Source of the DNA: Pseudomonadota bacterium
GTDB taxonomy: Bacteria > Pseudomonadota > Alphaproteobacteria > Rhizobiales > Rhizobiaceae
Direction of reading: 5' to 3'
NCBI GenBank assembly: GCA_023422735.1
Contig: JAFAGL010000167.1
Coordinates: forward strand, 1-5,027
Length of the DNA stretch: 5,027 nucleotides
Below are positions 1 through 5,027 of the stretch, piece after piece. Numbering within the stretch: the first letter of the stretch is position 1; every line of letters begins with the position of its first letter. The position numbers and the translations under genes are program-made. Below the pieces are notes generated by a model, which made no database searches, was not told the DNA's origin, and worked only from the letters and a program-made list of their open reading frames with translations.

Positions 1-157
1 CGCTTTTGCATGCCTTAGAAGATAAACCCGGTTTGTCATGATCTAATCCTTTAGTCGCAGATCGTTGCTTAAGCGACGGCGCATATACTCACGCGAATAT
101 CATGCTGATTTTGCGTTCATCATCTGCATCGGAAAGTGCAGTTTGCTGAAAATATTC

Positions 158-189
158 GCGGCAGACCCGGAACCTGTCGCAACTTTTTT
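158..189 (+). terminator. Possible intrinsic terminator or leader attenuator upstream of dksA
   Basis: GCGGCAG (158-164) pairs with CTGTCGC (174-180) in a 7-bp stem with one G-U pair. The loop is nine bases. AAC and a run of six T (184-189) follow. The shape is that of a rho-independent terminator, but no gene lies directly upstream. It could end a short RNA started further left, or attenuate a long dksA leader. The stem is short and the AAC gap before the T-run weakens it, so this is tentative. Confidence 0.35.
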
Positions 190-258
190 GTTCAACATAT
201 TGATTTGGCTTGGAAAGATTGGCTTCATCAACTTTTTTGTATCAACGCCACTCCGTTC

Positions 259-287
259 TTGTGCCGGAATCTCGTCCGAAATATACA
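259..287 (+). promoter_or_regulatory. Candidate sigma-70 promoter of dksA with a GANTC site in the spacer
   Basis: TTGTGC (259-264, preceded by C as is common in alphaproteobacteria) and TATACA (282-287) are separated by exactly 17 bases. Transcription would start near 294, giving a leader of about 27 bases before the dksA start codon. A GAATC (267-271), which fits the CcrM methylation motif GANTC, lies between the two elements. This is the position described for GcrA-dependent promoters in Caulobacter. A second GANTC (GAGTC, 314-318) sits next to the start codon. The promoter call rests on hexamer match and spacing only. Confidence 0.5.
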
Positions 288-320
288 GACGCCGGGTTCA
301 ATTTTAGTGGGGTGAGTCTG

Positions 321-737
321 ATGAACGCGCTCGTGACTGACGAATATGTACCCTCCGAAGATGAGCCCTTCATGAATGACAGGCAGCGCTCATACTTCCG
401 CACCAAGCTGCTCGACTGGAAGAACGACATTTTGCGCGAAGCGCGCGAGACCCTCGAAATCCTTCAGCGTGAAAACGCAAACCATCCTGATTTCGCGGAT
501 CGTGCTTCTTCCGAAACGGATCGTTCCATCGAGCTGCGTGCGCGGGATCGTCAGAGAAAAGTGATTTCCAAGATCGATGCGGCCTTGCTTCGTATCGATG
601 AAGGCACCTACGGCTTCTGTGAAGAGACCGGTGAGCCGATATCGTTGAAGCGACTGGATGCGCGGCCGATCGCAACTTTGTCGATCGAAGCTCAGGAGCG
701 TCACGAACGTCGCGAGAAAGTTTATCGCGACGATTGA
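321..737 (+). CDS. dksA: RNA polymerase-binding transcription factor DksA
   Basis: 138 residues. DksA enters the RNA polymerase secondary channel and, with ppGpp, resets promoter activity during starvation. The body is a long coiled coil (about residues 20-95). Its tip, HPDFADRAS (55-63), keeps the acidic and alanine residues D57, D60 and A62, which align with D71, D74 and A76 of E. coli DksA. The finger region (97-124) starts YGFCEETGEP. It retains only C100; the other three positions of the E. coli C4 zinc site are T103, S121 and A124. Alphaproteobacterial DksA proteins are known to lack the full set, and the C-terminus (ERHERREKVYRDD) is typical of them. The ATG at 321 is preceded by the purine-rich GGGGTGAG. 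A GTG at 312 is in frame and would add three residues, but it overlaps that ribosome binding site. The gene appears monocistronic and ends at a shared terminator. Confidence 0.94.
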   Translation: MNALVTDEYVPSEDEPFMNDRQRSYFRTKLLDWKNDILREARETLEILQRENANHPDFADRASSETDRSIELRARDRQRKVISKIDAALLRIDEGTYGFCEETGEPISLKRLDARPIATLSIEAQERHERREKVYRDD

Positions 738-753
738 TCCGAAAGGCTCAGTT

Positions 754-781
754 AAAAAAGCGCCCGTACGGGCGCTTTTTT
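754..781. terminator. Bidirectional intrinsic terminator between dksA and fliO
   Basis: This is a perfect 28-bp palindrome: six A, then GCGCCCGTACGGGCGC, then six T. Read on the plus strand it gives a GC-rich stem with a T-run 16 bases after the dksA stop codon. Read on the minus strand it gives the same structure 7 bases after the fliO stop codon. It should therefore terminate both convergent transcripts. Confidence 0.88.
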
Positions 782-788
782 GTTTGGC

Positions 789-1478
789 TTACCGTTTCTG
801 GTCAGGCGTAAAGTCGTTCAACAAGCGCGCCATTTCATCTTCGATCGATTGATCGGCGGGTTTGCGATTGTTTTCATCCAATGGCGCGAGCGTGGGTTCA
901 GCGCGTGCGGTTGCATATGCGGATGTCGTTTCACGGCGGTCGGCAGCCTCGATGCTGGGTTCCGGCGCGCGCTCGATTGCCGGGGCGGGCTGCGTGGCGC
1001 GTGGCGCAGCGGGTTCGTTGACCGGTTCGCGTACCGGAGCCGGAGCGGGTTGCGACACGCGTTGGGCGGGTTGCGAAACGCTGGAATGGACCGGTGCGGC
1101 TTCCGGGCGTGCGTTGCGCGGGGCCTGGTTGGGCACAGGCACGGCAGGGGCGGCCGGCTCGACCGTTTGGCGGCTGGCGGCATAAGGCCGGATGCCTTGT
1201 TCCACAACCACATCCGTCGGCCCCCCGATCAGGATCAGATGCTCGACATCGTCGCGCCGCACGAGGACCAGCCGGCGGTTGGCGTCCACCGCGGTCGCGT
1301 CCATCACAGCCAGCCGCGCTTTGCGGCCACGGCCACCCATAACGAAGGTTCCCGACGAGAATGCGCGAATGATGCGCAAAACGATCATCAGCACGATGAG
1401 CGCGACGATTGCGATCACCACCCACATCACGGGTAAAGCCAATTCGGGGCCGACGATTGATTCGAACCAGGCTTGCAC
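789..1478 (-). CDS. fliO: FliO-domain membrane protein with long Pro/Ala-rich C-terminal tail
   Basis: 229 residues. FliO is a single-span inner-membrane protein that helps assemble the FliP/FliQ/FliR core of the flagellar type III export gate. One strongly hydrophobic helix (about 16-36) is followed by basic residues (RIIR). A compact FliO-like domain comes next (about 52-97), with the family signature DANRRLVLVRRDDVEHLILIGG (65-86, read as two overlapping motifs) and a hydrophobic end TDVVVEQGI. Residues 104-175 are rich in Pro, Ala, Arg and Gln and look disordered. The C-terminus (about 210-224) has a short amphipathic stretch, SIEDEMARLLNDF. E. coli FliO is only about half this length. 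I chose the GTG at 1478 because AAGGAGG (minus strand, 1490-1484) lies five bases upstream; an open frame extends to 1526 without a better signal. No other flagellar gene is in the window, so a flagellar role is inferred from the domain alone. Confidence 0.85.
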   Translation of the reverse strand: MQAWFESIVGPELALPVMWVVIAIVALIVLMIVLRIIRAFSSGTFVMGGRGRKARLAVMDATAVDANRRLVLVRRDDVEHLILIGGPTDVVVEQGIRPYAASRQTVEPAAPAVPVPNQAPRNARPEAAPVHSSVSQPAQRVSQPAPAPVREPVNEPAAPRATQPAPAIERAPEPSIEAADRRETTSAYATARAEPTLAPLDENNRKPADQSIEDEMARLLNDFTPDQKR

Positions 1479-1642
1479 GTCAGCCTCCTTGAAAACATTG
1501 CACGAAACCTGTGGCACAGTAACCACGCGGGCTCATTTCCTACAAGCGGGGCGCGCCTGCAAGCCTTCAGGAAGATCGCGGACCTTTCCGCTAGGGCCGG
1601 AATGTGATTCAAACGGCGAAGTTGGAGAATCGAGCAGAACGC
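1479..1642. promoter_or_regulatory. Divergent intergenic region between fliO and cckA
   Basis: These 164 bp should carry the promoters of both genes. I find no strong -35/-10 pair for either direction and no TTAA-N7-TTAA CtrA box. The fliO ribosome binding site is CCTCCTT on the plus strand (1484-1490). Two GANTC motifs lie just upstream of the cckA ATG (GATTC 1606-1610, GAATC 1627-1631). Two more flank the region, at 1459-1463 inside fliO and 1687-1691 inside cckA. CcrM methylation could therefore affect this control region. A short dyad CTGTG-G-CACAG (1509-1519) has no assigned role. Confidence 0.5.
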
Positions 1643-4264
1643 ATGGCAGAGGACCAGAACGGGTCGCTTTCAACCGGGCCGATCGTGAATCAGAACACGC
1701 GACCGGGCACATTGATCCGATTGCTGATCTTTATTCTTGTTTTGACGATCGCGGCGATCATTTTTACCCTTTTTCGCAATCATCTGGGCGATCCGATCAT
1801 GCTGGGCCTGCTCGGCATGCTGGCGATGATCGGCGTTGGCTATCTCTTCGCGACCGCGATCGGCTTCGTGCAGATCGCGCCGCGTTCCACTGCCGATGAA
1901 TTGTCGAAGGCATTTGTCGATTCCATGGCGCAGGGGCTTGTCGTCACGGATGCGCGCAATCGTGTTCTTTATGCCAACACCGCCTATGCCGGGATTACCG
2001 GCAGCACCTCCACGATCGACATCAAGACCGTCGAGGGCCTCTTGTCCGAACATTCGGAGGCCGCCGAAACGATTTATCGTTTGGCCGCAAATCTTCGCAA
2101 CGGGCGTGGCAGCGACGGGGAATTTCGCTTGCCGGAACCCATTCAGGCAAATGCCGTACCGGGAGCGCACTGGTATCGCGTCGTTGCGCGCAGCTTCCGC
2201 ATGCCGGGCGAGCGGCAACCGGTCAATGCCTGGCTTCTCGCCGATATCTCCGAGGAGCGCGCCGAACAAGAGCGCTTTTTCCTCGATCTGCAAAAGGCCA
2301 TCGATCATCTCGACCAGGCGCCGGCCGGCTTCTTTGCTGCCGATCCGGATGGCCGCGTCACCTATCTCAATGCCACATTGGCCGAATGGCTGGGCATCGA
2401 TCTCGCCGATTTCACGCCGGGCTCGGTTGCGTTGCGCGAGATCGTGGCTGGCGACGGAATGGCGCTGATCCGCTCGGTCAAGGCGGATCCCGGGACGACG
2501 CGCAATGCGGTGATCGACCTCGACCTCGCCACCACATCGGGCGAGGCCGTTCCTGTCCGCTTCCTGCATCGAGTTGCGGCATCGCGGGAAGGTATCGCGG
2601 GCGCGTCGCGCACCATCGTTCTCAATCGTCAGGAGGGTGAGGATTCCTCTGCCGATCTTCGCGCATCCGAAGTTCGCTTCACGCGCTTCTTCAATTCGAC
2701 CCCGATGGCGATTGCGGGGGTCGATTCCGATGGCCTTATTTTGCGCACGAATGCGCCGTTCCTTTCTCTTTTCTCGACCGAAGTCGACCGCGATGCCATC
2801 GACCGTCATGTGCGGCTCGATACGGTGATCCATGAGCGCGACCGCGATGCGCTGCATCTGGCCTTGGAAAAGGCGCGCCAGCAGCAAGCCGAGATCGCGC
2901 CGATCGACACTGTGCTTCCGTCGAACGAAGACCGCCATATGCGCGTTTACGTGAATGCGGTGGCCGATCTCAGCGATACCGAGGGCGCGGAAGAAGCCGC
3001 AATCGTCTACGTCGTGGAAACCACCGAGCAGAAAGCGCTCGAAAACCAGATGGCGCAAAGCCAGAAGATGCAGGCTGTCGGGCAACTCGCAGGCGGCATC
3101 GCACATGATTTCAACAACGTTCTGACGGCCATCATCATGGCGTCCGACCTGTTGCTCACCAATCACCGCCCGTCGGATCCCTCTTTCCCCGACATCATGA
3201 ACATCAAGCAGAACGCCAATCGCGCCGCATCTCTTGTGCGCCAGCTTCTGGCGTTTTCGCGCAAGCAGACGCTGCGCCCGCAGGTGCTGAACCTGACGGA
3301 TGTGCTTGCCGATCTGCGCATGCTGCTTGCCCGTCTCGTCGGCAACAAGGTGAAGCTGGATATCGAGCATGGCCGCGATCTGTGGCCGGTGCGCGCCGAT
3401 ATCGGCCAGTTCGAGCAGGTTGTCGTCAATCTTGCGGTGAATGCGCGCGACGCCATGCCGGGCGGCGGCAATCTCACAGTGCGCACGCTGAACGTGCCGG
3501 CCGACATTTCGGCGACCTATAATTATCGCGAACTGCCGACGGCCGATTACGTCGTGGTGGAAGTCAGCGATTCAGGCAGCGGTATCGCGCCGGAGGTGAT
3601 GAAGAAGATCTTCGAGCCGTTCTTCACCACCAAGGGCGTGGGCGAGGGCACCGGGCTCGGCCTGTCGATGGTGTATGGCATCATCAAGCAGACCGGCGGC
3701 CATATTTTCTGCGAATCCGAAGTCGGCACCGGCACGACCTTCCGCATCTTCCTGCCCCGGCACATCGTCGAAGCTGCGGTTCCTGCCGAAACGAGCATGG
3801 AGCCGGCCCCCGCTGTCGCCACTGAAAGTCAGGCCGGCGACGTTGTCACGGCAGTTGCCACCCCGGCGCAGGATCTGTCGGGCTCGGCCACGGTGCTTCT
3901 CGTGGAAGACGAGGATGCCGTGCGCATGGGCGGCGTGCGCGTCCTGACCTCGCGCGGTTATACGGTGCATGAAGCCGGGTCCGGCGTCGAGGCGCTGGAA
4001 ATCTTCGAGGAGCTGGAAGGCAAGATCGACATCGTCGTTTCCGATGTCGTGATGCCGGAAATGGATGGTCCGACGCTGTTGGGCGAATTGCGCAAGCGCC
4101 AGCCCGATATCAAGTTCATCTTCGTATCCGGCTACGCGGAAGATGCCTTTGCCAAGAACCTTCCGGCGGATGCGCAATTCGGCTTCCTGCCCAAGCCGTT
4201 TTCGCTGAAACAGCTCGCGGCGACGGTCAAGGATGTGCTGGAAGGCGGTTCCGGCAAGGGCTGA
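1643..4264 (+). CDS. cckA: Cell-cycle hybrid histidine kinase CckA
   Basis: 873 residues. CckA is the bifunctional kinase/phosphatase that, through ChpT, controls phosphorylation of CtrA and CpdR in alphaproteobacteria. Two membrane helices (about 24-43 and 51-76) anchor it. Three PAS-like segments follow (about 86-205, 212-330 and 341-462); Caulobacter CckA has two. The dimerisation domain (about 465-540) holds phospho-acceptor H488 in GGIAHDFNN. The ATP-binding domain shows the N box NLAVNARDAM (596-605), DSGSGI (643-648), FEPFFTTK (657-664) and GEGTGLGLS (667-675). An Ala/Val/Pro-rich linker (about 708-745) leads to a receiver domain with acidic residues E755/D756, phospho-acceptor D801 in SDVVMPEMDG, S829 and K851. 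Every catalytic residue I checked is present, so the protein should be active. The ATG at 1643 has only weak purine-rich sequence upstream (GAG 1632-1634; GGAG 1624-1627). An in-frame GTG at 1604 would give 886 residues and cannot be excluded. Transcribed away from fliO. Confidence 0.96.
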   Translation: MAEDQNGSLSTGPIVNQNTRPGTLIRLLIFILVLTIAAIIFTLFRNHLGDPIMLGLLGMLAMIGVGYLFATAIGFVQIAPRSTADELSKAFVDSMAQGLVVTDARNRVLYANTAYAGITGSTSTIDIKTVEGLLSEHSEAAETIYRLAANLRNGRGSDGEFRLPEPIQANAVPGAHWYRVVARSFRMPGERQPVNAWLLADISEERAEQERFFLDLQKAIDHLDQAPAGFFAADPDGRVTYLNATLAEWLGIDLADFTPGSVALREIVAGDGMALIRSVKADPGTTRNAVIDLDLATTSGEAVPVRFLHRVAASREGIAGASRTIVLNRQEGEDSSADLRASEVRFTRFFNSTPMAIAGVDSDGLILRTNAPFLSLFSTEVDRDAIDRHVRLDTVIHERDRDALHLALEKARQQQAEIAPIDTVLPSNEDRHMRVYVNAVADLSDTEGAEEAAIVYVVETTEQKALENQMAQSQKMQAVGQLAGGIAHDFNNVLTAIIMASDLLLTNHRPSDPSFPDIMNIKQNANRAASLVRQLLAFSRKQTLRPQVLNLTDVLADLRMLLARLVGNKVKLDIEHGRDLWPVRADIGQFEQVVVNLAVNARDAMPGGGNLTVRTLNVPADISATYNYRELPTADYVVVEVSDSGSGIAPEVMKKIFEPFFTTKGVGEGTGLGLSMVYGIIKQTGGHIFCESEVGTGTTFRIFLPRHIVEAAVPAETSMEPAPAVATESQAGDVVTAVATPAQDLSGSATVLLVEDEDAVRMGGVRVLTSRGYTVHEAGSGVEALEIFEELEGKIDIVVSDVVMPEMDGPTLLGELRKRQPDIKFIFVSGYAEDAFAKNLPADAQFGFLPKPFSLKQLAATVKDVLEGGSGKG

Positions 4265-4291
4265 CGGCCGCATATGCGTGCTGTCGAATTG

Positions 4292-4316
4292 GGAACCTGC
4301 GCGTGGCTGCGACGTT
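4292..4316 (+). promoter_or_regulatory. EcfG-type general stress response promoter
   Basis: GGAAC (4292-4296) and CGTT (4313-4316) are separated by exactly 16 bases. This matches the consensus GGAAC-N16/17-CGTT of EcfG, the sigma factor of the alphaproteobacterial general stress response (PhyR-NepR-EcfG). It lies between the cckA stop and the next start codon. Transcription would begin roughly 4322-4325, leaving a short leader that contains the ribosome binding site at 4335-4339. Position, spacing and sequence all agree; only the expression evidence is missing. Confidence 0.77.
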
Positions 4317-4347
4317 TGTGTCGCGCCAGATATTGGAGGTTCAAATC

Positions 4348-4539
4348 ATGACGATCGCCGCAGACAGCAAGCATAAGGATCACGAATCGCCAGCTGTCGA
4401 ATCGCTGGAAAAGGAAAAGCAGGACAAGGAGCAGGCGCGCAAGGAAGGCCAGCTCGATGAAGGTCTGGAAGACACGTTCCCGGCCAGCGATCCGGTGTCG
4501 CAAACAAATCCCAGCAAGCCGGGCGGTCCGGAAGAATAG
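4348..4539 (+). CDS. Small charged protein with TFPASDPVS motif, probable EcfG regulon member
   Basis: 63 residues, function unknown. The ATG is preceded by GGAGG (4335-4339) at eight bases, a strong ribosome binding site; an upstream in-frame start at 4303 lacks one. The first two thirds are very hydrophilic, with alternating Lys and Glu (SLEKEKQDKEQARKEG, 19-34), and may form a short helix. The motif LDEGLEDTFPASDPVSQ (36-52) follows, then a Gly/Pro-rich end (PSKPGGPEE). There is no signal peptide, membrane helix or cysteine, so it is probably cytoplasmic and largely disordered. From memory, small proteins with a D/E-x-FPASDP core recur in Hyphomicrobiales and other bacteria, mostly annotated hypothetical. 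The upstream EcfG-type promoter suggests stress induction. Read-through from cckA, 83 bases upstream, is also possible because I see no terminator between them. Confidence 0.85.
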   Translation: MTIAADSKHKDHESPAVESLEKEKQDKEQARKEGQLDEGLEDTFPASDPVSQTNPSKPGGPEE

Positions 4540-4583
4540 GAATATCGGGCTTCGCTCCACCTTTTGCCGTATTTTATGTTAAG

Positions 4584-4621
4584 AGCGACCGGCTAGCCGA
4601 AGCCGGTCGCTTTGGCATTTT
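4584..4621 (+). terminator. Hairpin terminator after the small stress gene
   Basis: AGCGACCGGCT (4584-4594) pairs perfectly with AGCCGGTCGCT (4601-4611), giving an 11-bp stem with a six-base loop. The downstream T-tract is interrupted (TTT, GGCA, then five T ending at 4621-4622). It lies 45 bases after the small gene and only 24 bases before the next start codon. It may therefore instead sit in the leader of the lipoprotein mRNA if that promoter is further upstream, for example TTCGCT (4551-4556) with TATGTT (4575-4580) at 18 bases, a weak match. Confidence 0.65.
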
Positions 4622-4644
4622 TACGAGGGAAAAGGGGGATCGCC

Positions 4645-5027
4645 TTGCGCTTGATCTTGGCTTCATCCGTTGCGGGAGCGTTGCTCCTCGGCGCCTGCAC
4701 GACCGATCCGTATACGGGTCAGCAGAAGATTTCGAATACCGCCGGCGGTGCCGCGCTTGGTGCGGGCATCGGCGCGCTTGGTGGCATGCTCGCAGGCGGT
4801 GATGATCGCCGCAATGCCTTGCTGGGGGCCGGTATCGGCGCTCTGGCTGGCGGCGGCGTCGGCCTTTACATGGATCGTCAGGAGTCCGAACTGCGTGCGC
4901 AGCTCGCGGGCTCCGGCGTGTCGGTCAGCCGTCAGGGCGACCGTATCGTGTTGAACATGCCGTCCAACATCACATTCGCGACCGATCAGGATTCGGTGAT
5001 GCCGGGCTTCTACGATACGCTGAATTC
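4645..5027 (+). CDS. Glycine-zipper / OmpA-family lipoprotein (3' end beyond the window)
   Basis: Partial: 127 residues visible, still open at the right edge. The product should be an outer-membrane lipoprotein whose OmpA-type C-terminal domain binds peptidoglycan (YiaD-like). The N-terminus MRLILASSVAGALLLGAC is a lipoprotein signal peptide with lipobox LGAC and acceptor Cys18. Residues 33-75 form two glycine-zipper blocks, GAGIGALGG (39-47) and GAGIGALAGG (61-70), separated by a charged DDRRN. YMDRQESELRAQL (75-87) leads into the start of the OmpA domain (about 91-127), with VSVSRQGDRIVLNMPSNITF. The likely start is TTG at 4645, with AGGGGGA (4633-4639) five bases upstream; no ATG or GTG fits the signal peptide. 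TTG codons at 4651 or 4657 would shorten the signal peptide too much. Confidence 0.85.
   Translation, partial: MRLILASSVAGALLLGACTTDPYTGQQKISNTAGGAALGAGIGALGGMLAGGDDRRNALLGAGIGALAGGGVGLYMDRQESELRAQLAGSGVSVSRQGDRIVLNMPSNITFATDQDSVMPGFYDTLN

Larger units (their letters stand above)
1..320. other. AT-rich non-coding region upstream of dksA
   Basis: I find no convincing gene here. Short open frames exist but have no ribosome binding site and no recognisable protein. All three plus-strand frames entering from the left edge close early (stops at 16-18, about 23-25 and 39-41). The first ~40 bases could therefore include the tail of an upstream gene, but this cannot be decided. The region is richer in A/T than the rest of the window. 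It holds an imperfect 16-bp dyad (63-78), a TATACT hexamer (84-89), a terminator-like hairpin with six T (158-189), two copies of a 12-bp sequence containing a T6 tract (180-191 and 229-240), and a candidate dksA promoter (259-287). Confidence 0.7.

Noticed and set aside
169..192. Second possible EcfG promoter (GGAAC at 169-173)
   Set aside because: The spacing is 15 bases to TGTT, so both the spacing and the -10 deviate from consensus. The GGAAC also lies in the loop of the hairpin.
65..307. 80-codon open frame upstream of dksA
   Set aside because: It has a rare start codon without a ribosome binding site and no recognisable protein. It overlaps the candidate promoter and hairpin, so it is probably chance.
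1479..1642. CtrA box or sigma-54 site upstream of cckA or fliO
   Set aside because: No TTAA-N7-TTAA is present. The TGGCAC at 1512-1517 has no correctly spaced TTGC partner.
2135..2160. GGAAC-N16-CGTA inside cckA
   Set aside because: It lies within the coding sequence of the first PAS segment, with a mismatch in the -10 and no downstream start it could serve. Probably chance.
1670..3370. Long minus-strand open frame opposite cckA (566 codons)
   Set aside because: It mirrors codon bias of the real kinase gene. The predicted protein is low-complexity, rich in Arg, Asp, Gly and His, with no domain, while the plus strand has a complete, motif-rich kinase.
4269..4278. Palindrome CGCATATGCG just after cckA
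   Set aside because: It has no loop and no T-run, so it is not a terminator. A 10-bp palindrome is expected occasionally by chance.
5022..5027. Window ends exactly in GAATTC
   Set aside because: This is an EcoRI site and the only one I see in the window, which may mean a cloned-fragment boundary or chance. It says nothing about biology.

Overview
The window looks like a chromosomal core region of an alphaproteobacterium, most likely of the order Hyphomicrobiales (Rhizobiales). A Brucella- or Phyllobacterium-like lineage is plausible, but the genus cannot be fixed from sequence alone. The evidence is a cell-cycle hybrid kinase of the CckA type, a DksA with the cysteine-poor finger typical of alphaproteobacteria, an EcfG-type general stress promoter (GGAAC-N16-CGTT), and several GANTC (CcrM-type) sites in regulatory DNA. 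I see no mobile element, CRISPR array, tRNA, rRNA or broken gene.

Layout. Positions 1-320 are non-coding and noticeably more AT-rich than the rest. This stretch holds a good candidate dksA promoter (about 259-287, with a GANTC site in its spacer) and a terminator-like hairpin followed by six T (158-189), which could end a small RNA. dksA follows on the plus strand (321-737). It converges on a fliO-like gene on the minus strand (789-1478). The 51 bp between the two stop codons hold a perfect 28-bp palindrome that should terminate transcription from both sides. A 164-bp divergent intergenic region then separates fliO from cckA on the plus strand (1643-4264). Downstream of cckA an EcfG-type promoter (4292-4316) precedes a 63-residue charged protein of unknown function (4348-4539). 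A hairpin terminator follows (4584-4621). The window ends inside a glycine-zipper/OmpA-type lipoprotein gene (4645 onward).

How the genes relate. DksA tunes RNA polymerase with ppGpp during nutrient limitation. CckA feeds phosphate through ChpT to CtrA and CpdR to control the cell cycle. The small protein is probably induced in the general stress response. The lipoprotein belongs to the envelope and its OmpA-type domain should bind peptidoglycan. The FliO-like protein carries the core of a flagellar export-apparatus assembly factor plus a long Pro/Ala-rich tail, but no other flagellar gene is visible nearby. Most of this is a conserved housekeeping neighbourhood. The least described parts are the stress-promoter/small-protein unit, the possible GANTC control of dksA, the possible leader RNA and the FliO tail.
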